From 1-14-2-50-31-20 sp964617555 (lineage in GTDB: Bacteria > Bacteroidota > Ignavibacteria > Ignavibacteriales > Melioribacteraceae), in NCBI GenBank assembly GCA_964617555.1, contig CAZTYP010000036.1:1-8251 (forward strand): a stretch of DNA of 8,251 nt, in the 5' to 3' direction. Both the position numbers and the translations under genes were made by a program. Shown piece by piece: positions 1-7,075 of the stretch (position 1 is its first letter; each line of letters starts with the position of its first letter). The notes below the pieces were generated by a model. It did no database searches. It was not told where the DNA came from and worked only from the letters and a program-made list of their open reading frames with translations.

Positions 1-327
1 TCCATGGAAGCCGAACAAAAACAGGACAACAGTTATGGTTATTTAATCATTTATAAACCGGTAACTACTCAAGTTGAATTTAAATGGGAATGGAGTCAAA
101 CACAATCCGTTAATAATTTTATGATGGAAACTTACGACGACAATGGAAATTTGATAAGTAAAATTGAAGTAACTACCAACAATGATAATTCAGGCTCTCT
201 TGTTTTTTATGATAATTCAAACGGCCCTTTTGCAAAAAGAACAAAAATCACTTGGACAGCTGACGGCAGCGGGCATTGGATAGATTACAACACTTCCGGA
301 AATATAATAAATCAAGGTGATTTCTAA
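1..327 (+). CDS. Hypothetical protein, C-terminal part (5' end outside the window)
   Basis: The reading frame is open from the first base (TCC, then ATG at 4) to a TAA at 325-327, so the true start probably lies upstream and about 108 residues are visible. I do not recognise the family. The visible part is polar and rich in Asn, Asp, Thr, Ser and aromatic residues, with alternating hydrophobic stretches (YLIIYKP, VEFKWEWSQ, SLVFYDN, TKITWTADGSGHW). This suggests a beta-sheet-rich, probably exported or surface protein. No membrane segment, catalytic motif or cysteine is visible. The repeated turn-like pattern (DDNGNLIS, YNTSGNIIN) resembles beta-hairpin repeats of cell-surface proteins, but this is only inferred. 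The gene is followed by a strong hairpin and so ends its transcript. If the ATG at 4 were the real start, the product would be a 107-residue protein without a signal peptide, which I consider less likely. Confidence 0.6.
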   Translation, partial: SMEAEQKQDNSYGYLIIYKPVTTQVEFKWEWSQTQSVNNFMMETYDDNGNLISKIEVTTNNDNSGSLVFYDNSNGPFAKRTKITWTADGSGHWIDYNTSGNIINQGDF

Positions 328-348
328 TCAGCATAAACAGATTAAATA

Positions 349-391
349 TTAAGCCGCTATATACAATACACAGACTGTATATAGCGGTTAA
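349..391 (+). terminator. Strong hairpin terminator after the first gene
   Basis: A perfect 12-bp stem pairs CCGCTATATACA (354-365) with TGTATATAGCGG (376-387) around a 10-base loop. Outer TTAA/TTAA pairs (349-352 with 388-391) extend it across one bulged G at 353. A TTTT run (392-395) and a long A run follow. The position, 22 bases after the stop codon at 327, fits transcription termination. The U tract is short, so efficiency is uncertain. Confidence 0.7.
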
Positions 392-440
392 TTTTAAAAA
401 AAAATTTTCGTGGAAATACCCCTCCCTTCGCATACAAAGT

Positions 441-557
441 TTAGAAATATATCTTGCTCGATAAGTTTACAAAATTAACCTCCACAGTGTAATTGTCCGA
501 TGTATATTTTTTTTGTTTACAAGCCCCGATACTTTTGGAATAATAATACTTTTTCAT
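441..557 (-). CDS. Possible small protein of 38 residues, divergent from the radical SAM gene
   Basis: A short minus-strand frame starts at ATG 557-555 and stops at TAA 443-441. It encodes a Lys/Tyr-rich peptide that begins MKKYYYSKSIGACKQ and ends VNFVNLSSKIYF, with one cysteine. Support is weak: no ribosome-binding site, no recognisable family and no clear promoter upstream on that strand. The frame stays open further upstream into the radical SAM gene, but starting there would require antisense overlap, so the ATG at 557 is the only sensible start. It is listed because it fills most of an otherwise empty gap and sits next to a radical SAM enzyme, where short peptide substrates are sometimes encoded. 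It may equally be chance. Confidence 0.15.
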   Translation of the reverse strand: MKKYYYSKSIGACKQKKYTSDNYTVEVNFVNLSSKIYF

Positions 558-587
558 TTTAACTTGCGGTATGATACTTAAATTTGT

Positions 588-619
588 TTTGACCTGTATT
601 ATTAGGGTATGTAATTTTG
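588..619 (+). promoter_or_regulatory. Bacteroidota-type promoter of the radical SAM gene
   Basis: TTTG at 588-591 is followed after 20 bases by TAATTTTG at 612-619, a full match to the known Bacteroidota -33/-7 consensus (TTTG and TAnnTTTG). Only four bases separate the -7 element from the ATG at 624. The start of transcription should therefore fall at or within a few bases of the start codon, giving no leader or a very short one. Confidence 0.6.
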
Positions 620-623
620 TGAA

Positions 624-1460
624 ATGAAAAAAATCAGAAATAGAAACCGGACTTACAACGCATGGCTTCATTGGGATATTACCAAACGTTGTAATTTGAA
701 CTGCGAATATTGTTTCGGGAAAATAACCGATACGAATGTAAAAATTCACTCGATTGATCTCCCTAACCTACTTTCCACTTTAGAAAAAACGGGAAAAACA
801 TTTAGAATCAGTTTCACCGGAGGAGAGCCTACTCTTGTTCCTAACTTCGTTGAAGCATGTAAAGCAATAACAGAAAAACATTATATTTCATTTAATACAA
901 ATTTAATTTCAAAAACAATTACGGCGTTTGCAAAATCGATAAAACCATACAGGGTATTACATATTCATGCTTCGTTACATTATGATGAATTGATAAAAAA
1001 CAATCTGGCAAGTAAATTCGCTACAAATTACCAATTACTTAAAAAAGCCGGATTTAATATTTATGCTGAAGCTGTTGCTTATCCTAAGCTAATAAGTAAA
1101 ATTAATATCATTAAAAAATTTGCAAAGCGAAATAACATCAATCTTACTTTTGCTCCTTATTACGGTAAATACAACGGCAAGGATTATCCTTTTTCCTATA
1201 CGGAAGATGAATTAAATAAATTTAACATTTTGCAAAATGAAATTTCTTGTTTTTCGCAAAAAGGGGAATTATGTAATGCAGGCTACAATGCCGCCGTGGT
1301 TTTCTCAAACGGGAATATCTTTCCGTGTCATCAGATAAAAAGAAAAATCGGGAATATTTATGAGGGAATCTATTTTGAAAAAACTCCAGTAAAATGTCCG
1401 TCCAATAAATGCGGTTGCCCTTTAAATAAATATGATGAGTACTTGTTTGAACAAATTTAA
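624..1460 (+). CDS. Radical SAM protein with a C-terminal SPASM/twitch-like cysteine cluster
   Basis: This 278-residue protein carries the radical SAM signature CNLNCEYC (Cys23, Cys27, Cys30), which binds the 4Fe-4S cluster that cleaves S-adenosylmethionine. The SAM-contacting GGEP motif follows at 66-69 in SFTGGEPTLVP. The C-terminal part holds Cys209, Cys217, Cys235, Cys258, Cys263 and Cys265 in the order CNAG, then SNGNIFPC, then CPSNKCGC. This spacing is typical of SPASM or twitch domains that bind one auxiliary Fe-S cluster. Family members modify peptides, proteins or small molecules; the substrate cannot be read from the sequence. The protein is soluble, with no signal peptide or membrane segment. 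The start is unambiguous, because an in-frame TAA lies 12 bases upstream and no other Met precedes the first cluster. The gene appears to stand alone: its own promoter lies upstream and a 210-base gap follows. No maturation, transport or precursor gene of known type is next to it. Confidence 0.88.
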   Translation: MKKIRNRNRTYNAWLHWDITKRCNLNCEYCFGKITDTNVKIHSIDLPNLLSTLEKTGKTFRISFTGGEPTLVPNFVEACKAITEKHYISFNTNLISKTITAFAKSIKPYRVLHIHASLHYDELIKNNLASKFATNYQLLKKAGFNIYAEAVAYPKLISKINIIKKFAKRNNINLTFAPYYGKYNGKDYPFSYTEDELNKFNILQNEISCFSQKGELCNAGYNAAVVFSNGNIFPCHQIKRKIGNIYEGIYFEKTPVKCPSNKCGCPLNKYDEYLFEQI

Positions 1461-1659
1461 TACACACTTTATAAAATAATTTGTTTTTTAGAATAATTCC
1501 GCTTTTACTTTTTGAAAACTTTCCCTTCCCTTTTGTTTATACCTATAAATTAACCGCTTCTCATATTTTAATACCACGAAAAAAACATTGTTATAAGTTA
1601 AACTGAGTTCTTTTTTCTTTTCATTCAATAAATCCGTAATTTTCTTTTTTAAAATGATT

Positions 1660-1667
1660 GAACTTTG
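1660..1667 (+). promoter_or_regulatory. Possible -7 promoter element of dxr
   Basis: GAACTTTG at 1660-1667 differs from TAnnTTTG only at the first base. It ends three bases before the dxr ATG at 1671, the same arrangement as at the radical SAM gene. No good TTTG -33 element is present at the expected distance, only T-rich sequence around 1640-1650. The call is therefore tentative. The preceding gap 1461-1670 holds nothing else I can identify. Confidence 0.35.
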
Positions 1668-1670
1668 TAG

Positions 1671-2813
1671 ATGACTAAAAAGAAAATTTTCATACTCGGT
1701 TCCACCGGTTCTATTGGGACGGGAACTTTAGATGTTATCCGTTTGCATAGAAATCTGTTTAAAGTAACAGGTTTAACGGCAAACAATAATATCGATTTAT
1801 TGCTAAAACAAATTGACGAATTTAATCCCGAGTACATTGTTGTAAACAATCCTGAGGCTGCAAATAAAATTAAAAATCTTTTACCCGAAGGGATAAAATT
1901 TCTATCGGAGCAAAAAGGATTAATTACCGCAACACGAGAAGCGGAATATGATATTCTTCTTTCCGCTTTGGTGGGATTTGCGGGGCTTCAACCTACAATA
2001 GAAGGAATTAAACGCGGCAAAAGAATAGCCCTTGCTAATAAAGAGACCCTTGTTGTTGCCGGTGAAATAATTACACAATTAGCTGCTAAATATAATTCGG
2101 AGTTAATTCCCGTCGATTCCGAACATAGTGCAATATTTCAATGCCTTGCGGGTGAAGATAATAAGGAAGTTGAGAAACTTATTCTCACCGCTTCCGGCGG
2201 ACCTTTTTTCGGCAAAAGCAAAAAGGAATTGGAATCCGTTACCGTTGCCGAAGCTTTGAATCATCCTAATTGGAATATGGGTAACAAGGTTACAATAGAC
2301 TCCGCAACCATGATGAATAAAGGGCTTGAGATGATTGAAGCACACTGGCTTTTTAATCTGCCGCCAAACAAAATTGATGTTACCGTTCATCCGCAATCTA
2401 TTATTCACTCAATGGTCCAATTTGTTGACGGCTCCATAAAAGCCCAATTAAGCCAACCGGATATGCGTCTTCCTATCCAATACGCTTTAACTTATCCCGA
2501 AAGAAAACCGAGTACCTTCACAAATACAAAGTTAACGGAAATTGAAACCCTTTCTTTCCATAAACCCGATTTTTCAACATTCGAATGTTTGCAACTTGCT
2601 TTTGATGTTTTGGAAACCGGCGGAACCGCTCCGGCTATTTTAAATGCCGCTAACGAAATTGCTGTGGAAAGATTTTTAAATAACCGAATATCATTTTCAT
2701 CAATCCCAACAATAATAAAAAAAGCTTTGGATAATATTGAGGTTAAAACCGCACCTGAATTGGAAACAATTATTGAATGCGATACTTTAACTCGAGAATT
2801 TTTCGAGGACTAA
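1671..2813 (+). CDS. dxr: 1-deoxy-D-xylulose 5-phosphate reductoisomerase
   Basis: This cytoplasmic enzyme rearranges and reduces 1-deoxy-D-xylulose 5-phosphate to 2-C-methyl-D-erythritol 4-phosphate with NADPH and a divalent metal. It is the committed step of the MEP route to isoprenoids. The 380-residue length is close to the usual value of about 380-400. The N terminus has the NADPH-binding GSTGSIG (10-16). The active-site motifs follow in order: ALANKETLVVAG (NKE at 123-125), PVDSEHSAIFQ with metal ligands Asp149 and Glu151, TASGGPFF (SGG at 175-177), HPNWNMG (198-204), and SATMMNKGLEMIEAHW with the third metal ligand Glu220. VHPQSIIHSMVQF and SQPDMRLPIQYALTYPER complete the fold. All catalytic residues appear intact. 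The ATG at 1671 places GSTGSIG at the normal distance from the start; no Shine-Dalgarno sequence is visible. The protease gene begins 16 bases after the stop, so the two are probably co-transcribed. Confidence 0.97.
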   Translation: MTKKKIFILGSTGSIGTGTLDVIRLHRNLFKVTGLTANNNIDLLLKQIDEFNPEYIVVNNPEAANKIKNLLPEGIKFLSEQKGLITATREAEYDILLSALVGFAGLQPTIEGIKRGKRIALANKETLVVAGEIITQLAAKYNSELIPVDSEHSAIFQCLAGEDNKEVEKLILTASGGPFFGKSKKELESVTVAEALNHPNWNMGNKVTIDSATMMNKGLEMIEAHWLFNLPPNKIDVTVHPQSIIHSMVQFVDGSIKAQLSQPDMRLPIQYALTYPERKPSTFTNTKLTEIETLSFHKPDFSTFECLQLAFDVLETGGTAPAILNAANEIAVERFLNNRISFSSIPTIIKKALDNIEVKTAPELETIIECDTLTREFFED

Positions 2814-2814
2814 T

Positions 2815-2820
2815 AAAGGA
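2815..2820 (+). promoter_or_regulatory. Ribosome-binding site of the RseP-like gene
   Basis: AAAGGA lies nine bases before the ATG at 2830. It is one of only two Shine-Dalgarno-like sites in this window. It supports 2830 as the start and translation from a shared dxr-protease mRNA. Confidence 0.45.
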
Positions 2821-2829
2821 TTTTAATTA

Positions 2830-4188
2830 ATGGATTACATATTATATTTTATTCTTACAATCAGTATTTTGGTTTTTGTACACGAACTTGGGCACTTTTT
2901 AGCCGCAAGACTTTGCAAAATGAGAACCGATGTTTTTGCAATCGGTTTCGGTAAACGCCTTTTCGGTTGGAATAAAATCAACGGCTTTACAATAGGAGAT
3001 TTACCAGCAGATATTGATATGCAAGGGCATACGGATTATCGTCTTTCTTTATTGCCTCTGGGAGGATATGTTAAAATTGCCGGAATGGTTGATGAAAGTT
3101 TTGACACAAGTTTTGCCGATAAAAAACCGGAGCCGTACGAATTTAGAGCAAAACCCACATATCAAAAATTGTTTGTAATTTCCGCCGGTGTATTGATGAA
3201 TCTTTTTCTTACAATTGCAATATTCTCCGGTATCAATTATTTTCAAGGAAAACAAATAATAAAAACCACAACCGTTGGTATTGTCCGAAAGGATGATGTT
3301 GCTTATAAAGCGGGCTTTAGAACCGGCGATAAAATACTTTCCGTTAATGAAAACAAAATTTCAGATTGGGAAGCAATATATTCTGCCCTGCTACTAAACA
3401 ACAGCAATACCGATAAAAAAGTTACAGTCTTTCGCAACGATAGTGCGACAGTTACATTTACTATTCCTACAGATATTTTACAACAATCCTCGCAACAAGG
3501 TTTTTTTCTTCCCATCGGAGATGTAAAACCCCTTATCAGCAGTGTAGTGGATGATTCTCCCGCACACGATTCCGGAATTGAACCCGGGGATATTTTCCTT
3601 TCCGTTAATAACACAAAAGTAACAAGCAGTTCCGAAGTAGTAAAAATTATTTCCGCCAATCCCGATAAAACATTGCCTTTGGTAATTTTACGTGGAAAAG
3701 ATACCGTTACCACAAACGTTACGCCAAGCATCGAAGGGAAAATAGGCATTGCGTTGCGGGATAATTACGTGGGACCTATCGAATATAAAAAATATTCTTT
3801 ACCTGCGGCTGTTGCAGCCGGAGTGGATGATGTTATTCAATACGTTGTTGTTACCTTTGAATATATGAAACGTGTTTTCGTAGGTCAATTAGAAGTGGGA
3901 CAAGCCTTCGGCGGTCCGATAAAAATAGCACAAATCGCCGCAGAATCCGCAGACATGGGAGTGATTCCTTACTTAAGATTTCTTGCAGCATTAAGTTTAA
4001 GCCTGGCAATACTAAACATTCTTCCTTTTCCCGTTTTGGACGGCGGTCATTTCGTGATAATTTTAATAGAAGGAATATTACGACGAGAAATTTCTCTTAA
4101 AGTAAAAATTGCAATTCAGAATGCCGGTTTTATTATTCTTTTACTTTTAATGGCATTTATTATTTATAACGATATTTTAAATTTTTAA
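2830..4188 (+). CDS. rseP: RseP-type site-2 intramembrane zinc metalloprotease
   Basis: This is a 452-residue polytopic inner-membrane protease of the M50 family. The first membrane helix contains the zinc-binding HELGH (18-22) with catalytic Glu19. LLPLGGYVKIAGM (75-87) is the conserved membrane re-entrant region. A second helix lies at about 114-135. Two tandem PDZ domains follow at roughly 146-215 and 232-300, each with a similar GDKILSVNENK / GDIFLSVNNTK core. The third zinc ligand, Asp404, sits in LNILPFPVLDGGH (395-407), and a last helix spans about 430-448. Homologues cut membrane-bound anti-sigma factors after a first periplasmic cleavage and also clear signal-peptide remnants. Which substrate applies here is unknown, and no anti-sigma gene is nearby. 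The gene lies 16 bases after dxr, an arrangement common in bacteria, and ends against a convergent operon. All key residues appear intact. Confidence 0.95.
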   Translation: MDYILYFILTISILVFVHELGHFLAARLCKMRTDVFAIGFGKRLFGWNKINGFTIGDLPADIDMQGHTDYRLSLLPLGGYVKIAGMVDESFDTSFADKKPEPYEFRAKPTYQKLFVISAGVLMNLFLTIAIFSGINYFQGKQIIKTTTVGIVRKDDVAYKAGFRTGDKILSVNENKISDWEAIYSALLLNNSNTDKKVTVFRNDSATVTFTIPTDILQQSSQQGFFLPIGDVKPLISSVVDDSPAHDSGIEPGDIFLSVNNTKVTSSSEVVKIISANPDKTLPLVILRGKDTVTTNVTPSIEGKIGIALRDNYVGPIEYKKYSLPAAVAAGVDDVIQYVVVTFEYMKRVFVGQLEVGQAFGGPIKIAQIAAESADMGVIPYLRFLAALSLSLAILNILPFPVLDGGHFVIILIEGILRREISLKVKIAIQNAGFIILLLLMAFIIYNDILNF

Positions 4189-4197
4189 TTTTTCCGT

Positions 4198-4227
4198 ACG
4201 GAGAAAGAAGATTTTATCTTTCTCCGT
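4198..4227. terminator. Shared hairpin between the converging rseP and HD-hydrolase genes
   Basis: ACGGAGAAAGA (4198-4208) pairs perfectly with TCTTTCTCCGT (4217-4227) around an 8-base loop. The right arm is also the last codons (Asn-Gly-Glu-Arg) of the minus-strand HD gene, whose TAA lies in the loop at 4216-4214. Neither strand has a classic U tract behind the stem, so a bidirectional terminator role is inferred from position. A separate 10-base palindrome, TCCGTACGGA (4193-4202), overlaps the left arm. Confidence 0.55.
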
Positions 4228-4873
4228 TCCACTCTTTGTAAAACCGCTCAAGAAATTTTTCCATAAACAGATGTCGCTCTTCCGCCAAATGCTTTCCGGT
4301 CAAAGTATTCATTCTGTCCTTTAACAACAGAAGTTTTTCGTAGAAATGGTTTATTGTCGGTGCCGTAGAAATTTTATATTCTTCTTTTGTCATATTTAAG
4401 TTAGGAGGTATTTCGGGATTATAAATTTCTCTGTTTTTAAATCCGCCGTAGTTAAACGCGCGTGCAATCCCTATAGCTCCAATTGCATCAAGCCTGTCGG
4501 CATCTTGGATAATATCCAATTCGGGAGAACGAAAAGTTTGTTTCTCCATTCCCCCTTTGAATGAAATGTTATTTAATATTTTTTTTATCTGTATAATTAC
4601 TTCCGTATCTACTTTTTGCTTATGCAAAAAGTCTTCGGCAACTTTTGCCCCTATTGTTTCATCTCCGTCATAAAATTTGGAATCGGCAATATCATGCAGC
4701 AATGCCCCCAACTCCACAATAAAATTATTTGCCGGTTCAGTTTTCGCAATTAATTTTGCATTATTCCAAACACGCAAAACATGCCACCAATCATGTCCGC
4801 CTTCGGCCCCGGAAAGTTTTCTTTTTACAAAAACAACGGTTTCGGAAATTATTTTCTCTTCTTTACCGGTCAT
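4214..4873 (-). CDS. HD-domain metal-dependent phosphohydrolase (YedJ/YpgQ-like)
   Basis: The 219-residue soluble protein has the ordered metal-binding residues of the HD superfamily. His27 and His31 sit in GHDWWHVLRVWNNA, the central His60-Asp61 in LGALLHDIADSKF, and Asp124 in IIQDADRLDAIGAIGIARAF. The second half (about 160-215) is helical, with NHFYEKLLLLKDRMNT and HLFMEKFLERFYKEW. This architecture and length match the YedJ/YpgQ group, of which Bacillus YpgQ is reported to hydrolyse (deoxy)nucleoside triphosphates. The substrate here is inferred, not shown. The ATG at 4873-4871 lies nine bases after the feoB stop, in the sequence GTGTAAAATG, so the gene is very probably the last of the feo operon and may be translationally coupled. 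A link to iron is not evident, since family members commonly bind Mn or other divalent metals. The 3' end forms part of the hairpin shared with rseP. Confidence 0.88.
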   Translation of the reverse strand: MTGKEEKIISETVVFVKRKLSGAEGGHDWWHVLRVWNNAKLIAKTEPANNFIVELGALLHDIADSKFYDGDETIGAKVAEDFLHKQKVDTEVIIQIKKILNNISFKGGMEKQTFRSPELDIIQDADRLDAIGAIGIARAFNYGGFKNREIYNPEIPPNLNMTKEEYKISTAPTINHFYEKLLLLKDRMNTLTGKHLAEERHLFMEKFLERFYKEWNGER

Positions 4874-4882
4874 TTTACACCG

Positions 4883-7030
4883 TTAAACACCCCAAATAAT
4901 TTTGCCGATGTTATATGTAATAAATGCCATAACCCAAGCAATGGTCATAGTATAAGTAGCATAAAAAAGTGTCCATTTCCAATGCCCTGCTTCGCGATGA
5001 AAAACAATTGATGCTGCCGCACAAGGAATATACAGCAATACAAAGACCATTAAAGCAAGCGCAACCGCCTTGTTATAATTCTTGTTTGCAAGAAGCTTTT
5101 GCTGCAGCCCTTGCGAATGCTCGTCGGCATCCCCGATTGAATACAACGTTCCCATTGTAGATACAACAATCTCTTTTGCGGCTATTCCCGTTACAAGAGC
5201 AATTCCCAACTTCCAATCAAAGCCCAAAGGAGCTACAACCGGAGCAAGAAACTTACCCAATCTGCCGGCAAAAGAGTATTCCAACTGTTTTGCGTCTTCT
5301 TGTACTTTCAACTCCGAAAGTTTTTCTTCCTTTTCTTTATCGGAATAATTAACAGAATTAATCACTTCTGATTTCAGTTTTTGATATTGTGTTGTTATCT
5401 CTTCACTTTTGGGGAAATTGCTTCCAATCCAAATTAAGATTGAAGCGGCAAGAATAATTGTTCCGGCTTTTCTTAAATAAAGAGATGCCTTTTGCCACAT
5501 TTGAAGAGTTAATACTTTAAGCGACGGCATTCTGTATGGCGGAAGTTCCATTACAAAAGGCTCCGATTCCCCTTTGAAGACAGCAGATTTTAGAAATCGT
5601 GCGGTAAGCAAAGCAATAACAACACCAAGCATATAAATTCCGAAAAGGGCATTTCCCGCTTCGGACGCACCGAAAAAAGTTCCCGCAATTAAAACATAAA
5701 CCGGGAACTTGGCACTACAACTCATAAACGGAATTATTAATAATGTTGTAATTCTATCGCTTTTATTTCTTAATGTGCGTGTTGCCATAAACGCCGGAAC
5801 GGAACAACCGAACCCGGTAATCATAGGAATAAAAGATTTTCCGTGTAATCCCACTTTATGCATCACTTTGTCGATTACAAAAGCGGCACGCGCCATGTAG
5901 CCGGTTCCTTCCAAAAACGAGAGGGCGAAAAATAAAATCATAATATTCGGAAGAAAAACAATAACCCCCCCGACCCCGGAAATAATTCCGTCAACAACAA
6001 TGGAGCGTGTTGTCGGTTCGGTTATTATTTGCGATGCCGTTGAGCCGAGCCAATTAAAAAATGCACTAATCCATTGCATCGGTAGTTCTCCAAGCGTAAA
6101 TGTAAGCTGAAAAATTCCCCACATAAAAAATACAAACAGCGGAAGCCCTGTAATTCTGTTTATTAAAATCGCATCAATAATTTCGGACGTGGTCTTTTCC
6201 CTTTTCGGAGGGTATTTTACCGTTTCTTGAATTGCCCCCCGTATCAGTGCGTGACGTTCTTCTTTCAGCATTAATTCAGGGTCGCTGTTATAATGTTTTT
6301 CCGTTTCGGCCAATGCTTCGGAAAGGATATGATTCACTTTTATCCAAATAGGATATTCCTTAATGGTCTTGTAAACATCTTTATCGTTAACCAACAACTT
6401 TATTGCCAACCAACGAGGAGAATATTTTTGTGAAAGCTCTTTGTTGGTAGAAATAACCGCCGCAAGTTTTTCAATATATTCTTCCAGTACAATGGAAAAA
6501 GAAAGTTTGTTCTTTTTGATATGAATTTCATTGTTGTAAAGCCCTACAATGTGCTCCAACAAATCATCTTTCCCGAGCCCGGTAACCGCGGAAGTAGGAA
6601 TCATATGCGTGCCGAATAAATTTTCGAGATGTTCAATATCAATTTTAACGCCCTGCTTTTCCAATTCATCAAACATATTTAACGCAACAATTAAATTTGC
6701 CTGGGCATCTATTAATTGTGTAGTTAAAAAAAGATTTCTTTCAAGATTCGTAGAATCTACAACATTAACAACCACGTCGGGATTTTCTTCCAAAATATAT
6801 TTTCTTGTAATAATTTCTTCGGGGGAATATGTTGTTAAGCTGTATGTACCCGGAAGATCAATAATTTTAATCTCATAATCCTTATAGTGAACTATCCCTT
6901 CATATTTTTCAACGGTAACACCGGAAAAATTCCCGACTTTTTGATTTGCCCCTACCAATTTATTAAAAAGGGATGTCTTTCCGCTGTTAGGGTTACCGAC
7001 AAGTGCAACCGATATCTCTTTCTTCTTCAT
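4883..7030 (-). CDS. feoB: Ferrous iron transport protein B
   Basis: FeoB imports Fe(II) across the inner membrane, with an N-terminal GTPase domain attached to a permease. The 715 residues show, in order, the G1 loop GNPNSGKTS (12-20), switch region NFSGVTVEKYEG with the G2 threonine at 39, G3 DLPG (58-61), G4 NMFD (118-121) and G5 SAVTG (147-151). A helical linker domain spans about 175-270. Membrane helices start near 295. The permease contains SFLEGTGYMARAAFV (371-385), the gate motifs GFGCSVPAFMATRT (Cys409) and FMSCSAKFPVYVLI (Cys438), and a third conserved cysteine in LLYIPCAAAS (Cys670). A Lys/Glu-rich, probably coiled-coil loop lies at about 541-585, before AGRLGKFLAPVVAPLGFDW. The length is normal for a FeoB without a fused FeoA. 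The start at 7030 puts the G1 loop at its usual distance; no Shine-Dalgarno sequence is visible. It lies 45 bases after feoA and 9 before the HD gene, so the three form one operon. Confidence 0.97.
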   Translation of the reverse strand: MKKKEISVALVGNPNSGKTSLFNKLVGANQKVGNFSGVTVEKYEGIVHYKDYEIKIIDLPGTYSLTTYSPEEIITRKYILEENPDVVVNVVDSTNLERNLFLTTQLIDAQANLIVALNMFDELEKQGVKIDIEHLENLFGTHMIPTSAVTGLGKDDLLEHIVGLYNNEIHIKKNKLSFSIVLEEYIEKLAAVISTNKELSQKYSPRWLAIKLLVNDKDVYKTIKEYPIWIKVNHILSEALAETEKHYNSDPELMLKEERHALIRGAIQETVKYPPKREKTTSEIIDAILINRITGLPLFVFFMWGIFQLTFTLGELPMQWISAFFNWLGSTASQIITEPTTRSIVVDGIISGVGGVIVFLPNIMILFFALSFLEGTGYMARAAFVIDKVMHKVGLHGKSFIPMITGFGCSVPAFMATRTLRNKSDRITTLLIIPFMSCSAKFPVYVLIAGTFFGASEAGNALFGIYMLGVVIALLTARFLKSAVFKGESEPFVMELPPYRMPSLKVLTLQMWQKASLYLRKAGTIILAASILIWIGSNFPKSEEITTQYQKLKSEVINSVNYSDKEKEEKLSELKVQEDAKQLEYSFAGRLGKFLAPVVAPLGFDWKLGIALVTGIAAKEIVVSTMGTLYSIGDADEHSQGLQQKLLANKNYNKAVALALMVFVLLYIPCAAASIVFHREAGHWKWTLFYATYTMTIAWVMAFITYNIGKIIWGV

Positions 7031-7075
7031 TTTATTAACACAATTAATTGATTTTTTCTAATTAGAAGCAACAAT

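Noticed and set aside
1461..1670. Search for a small gene, RNA or terminator between the radical SAM gene and dxr
   Set aside because: The stretch is AT-rich with T runs but shows no open frame of note, no stable stem with a U tract and no recognisable RNA. Only the tentative dxr -7 element was kept.
2103..2408. 101-codon minus-strand frame inside dxr
   Set aside because: It covers the most conserved catalytic part of dxr on the opposite strand, without a promoter or family match.
3303..3749. 148-codon open frame on the minus strand inside rseP
   Set aside because: It is antisense to the PDZ domains of a clear protease gene, has low-complexity Ser/Thr/Val/Leu composition and matches no family I know. 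It is a shadow of the real gene.
6549..6878. 109-codon open frame on the plus strand inside the FeoB GTPase domain
   Set aside because: It lies antisense to the conserved G-protein motifs of feoB and has no independent support.
7031..7075. Small palindromes CAATTAATTG (7041-7050) and CTAATTAG (7059-7066) between feoA and feoB
   Set aside because: Short AT-only palindromes are expected by chance in such AT-rich DNA, and neither forms a stable hairpin or a known operator.
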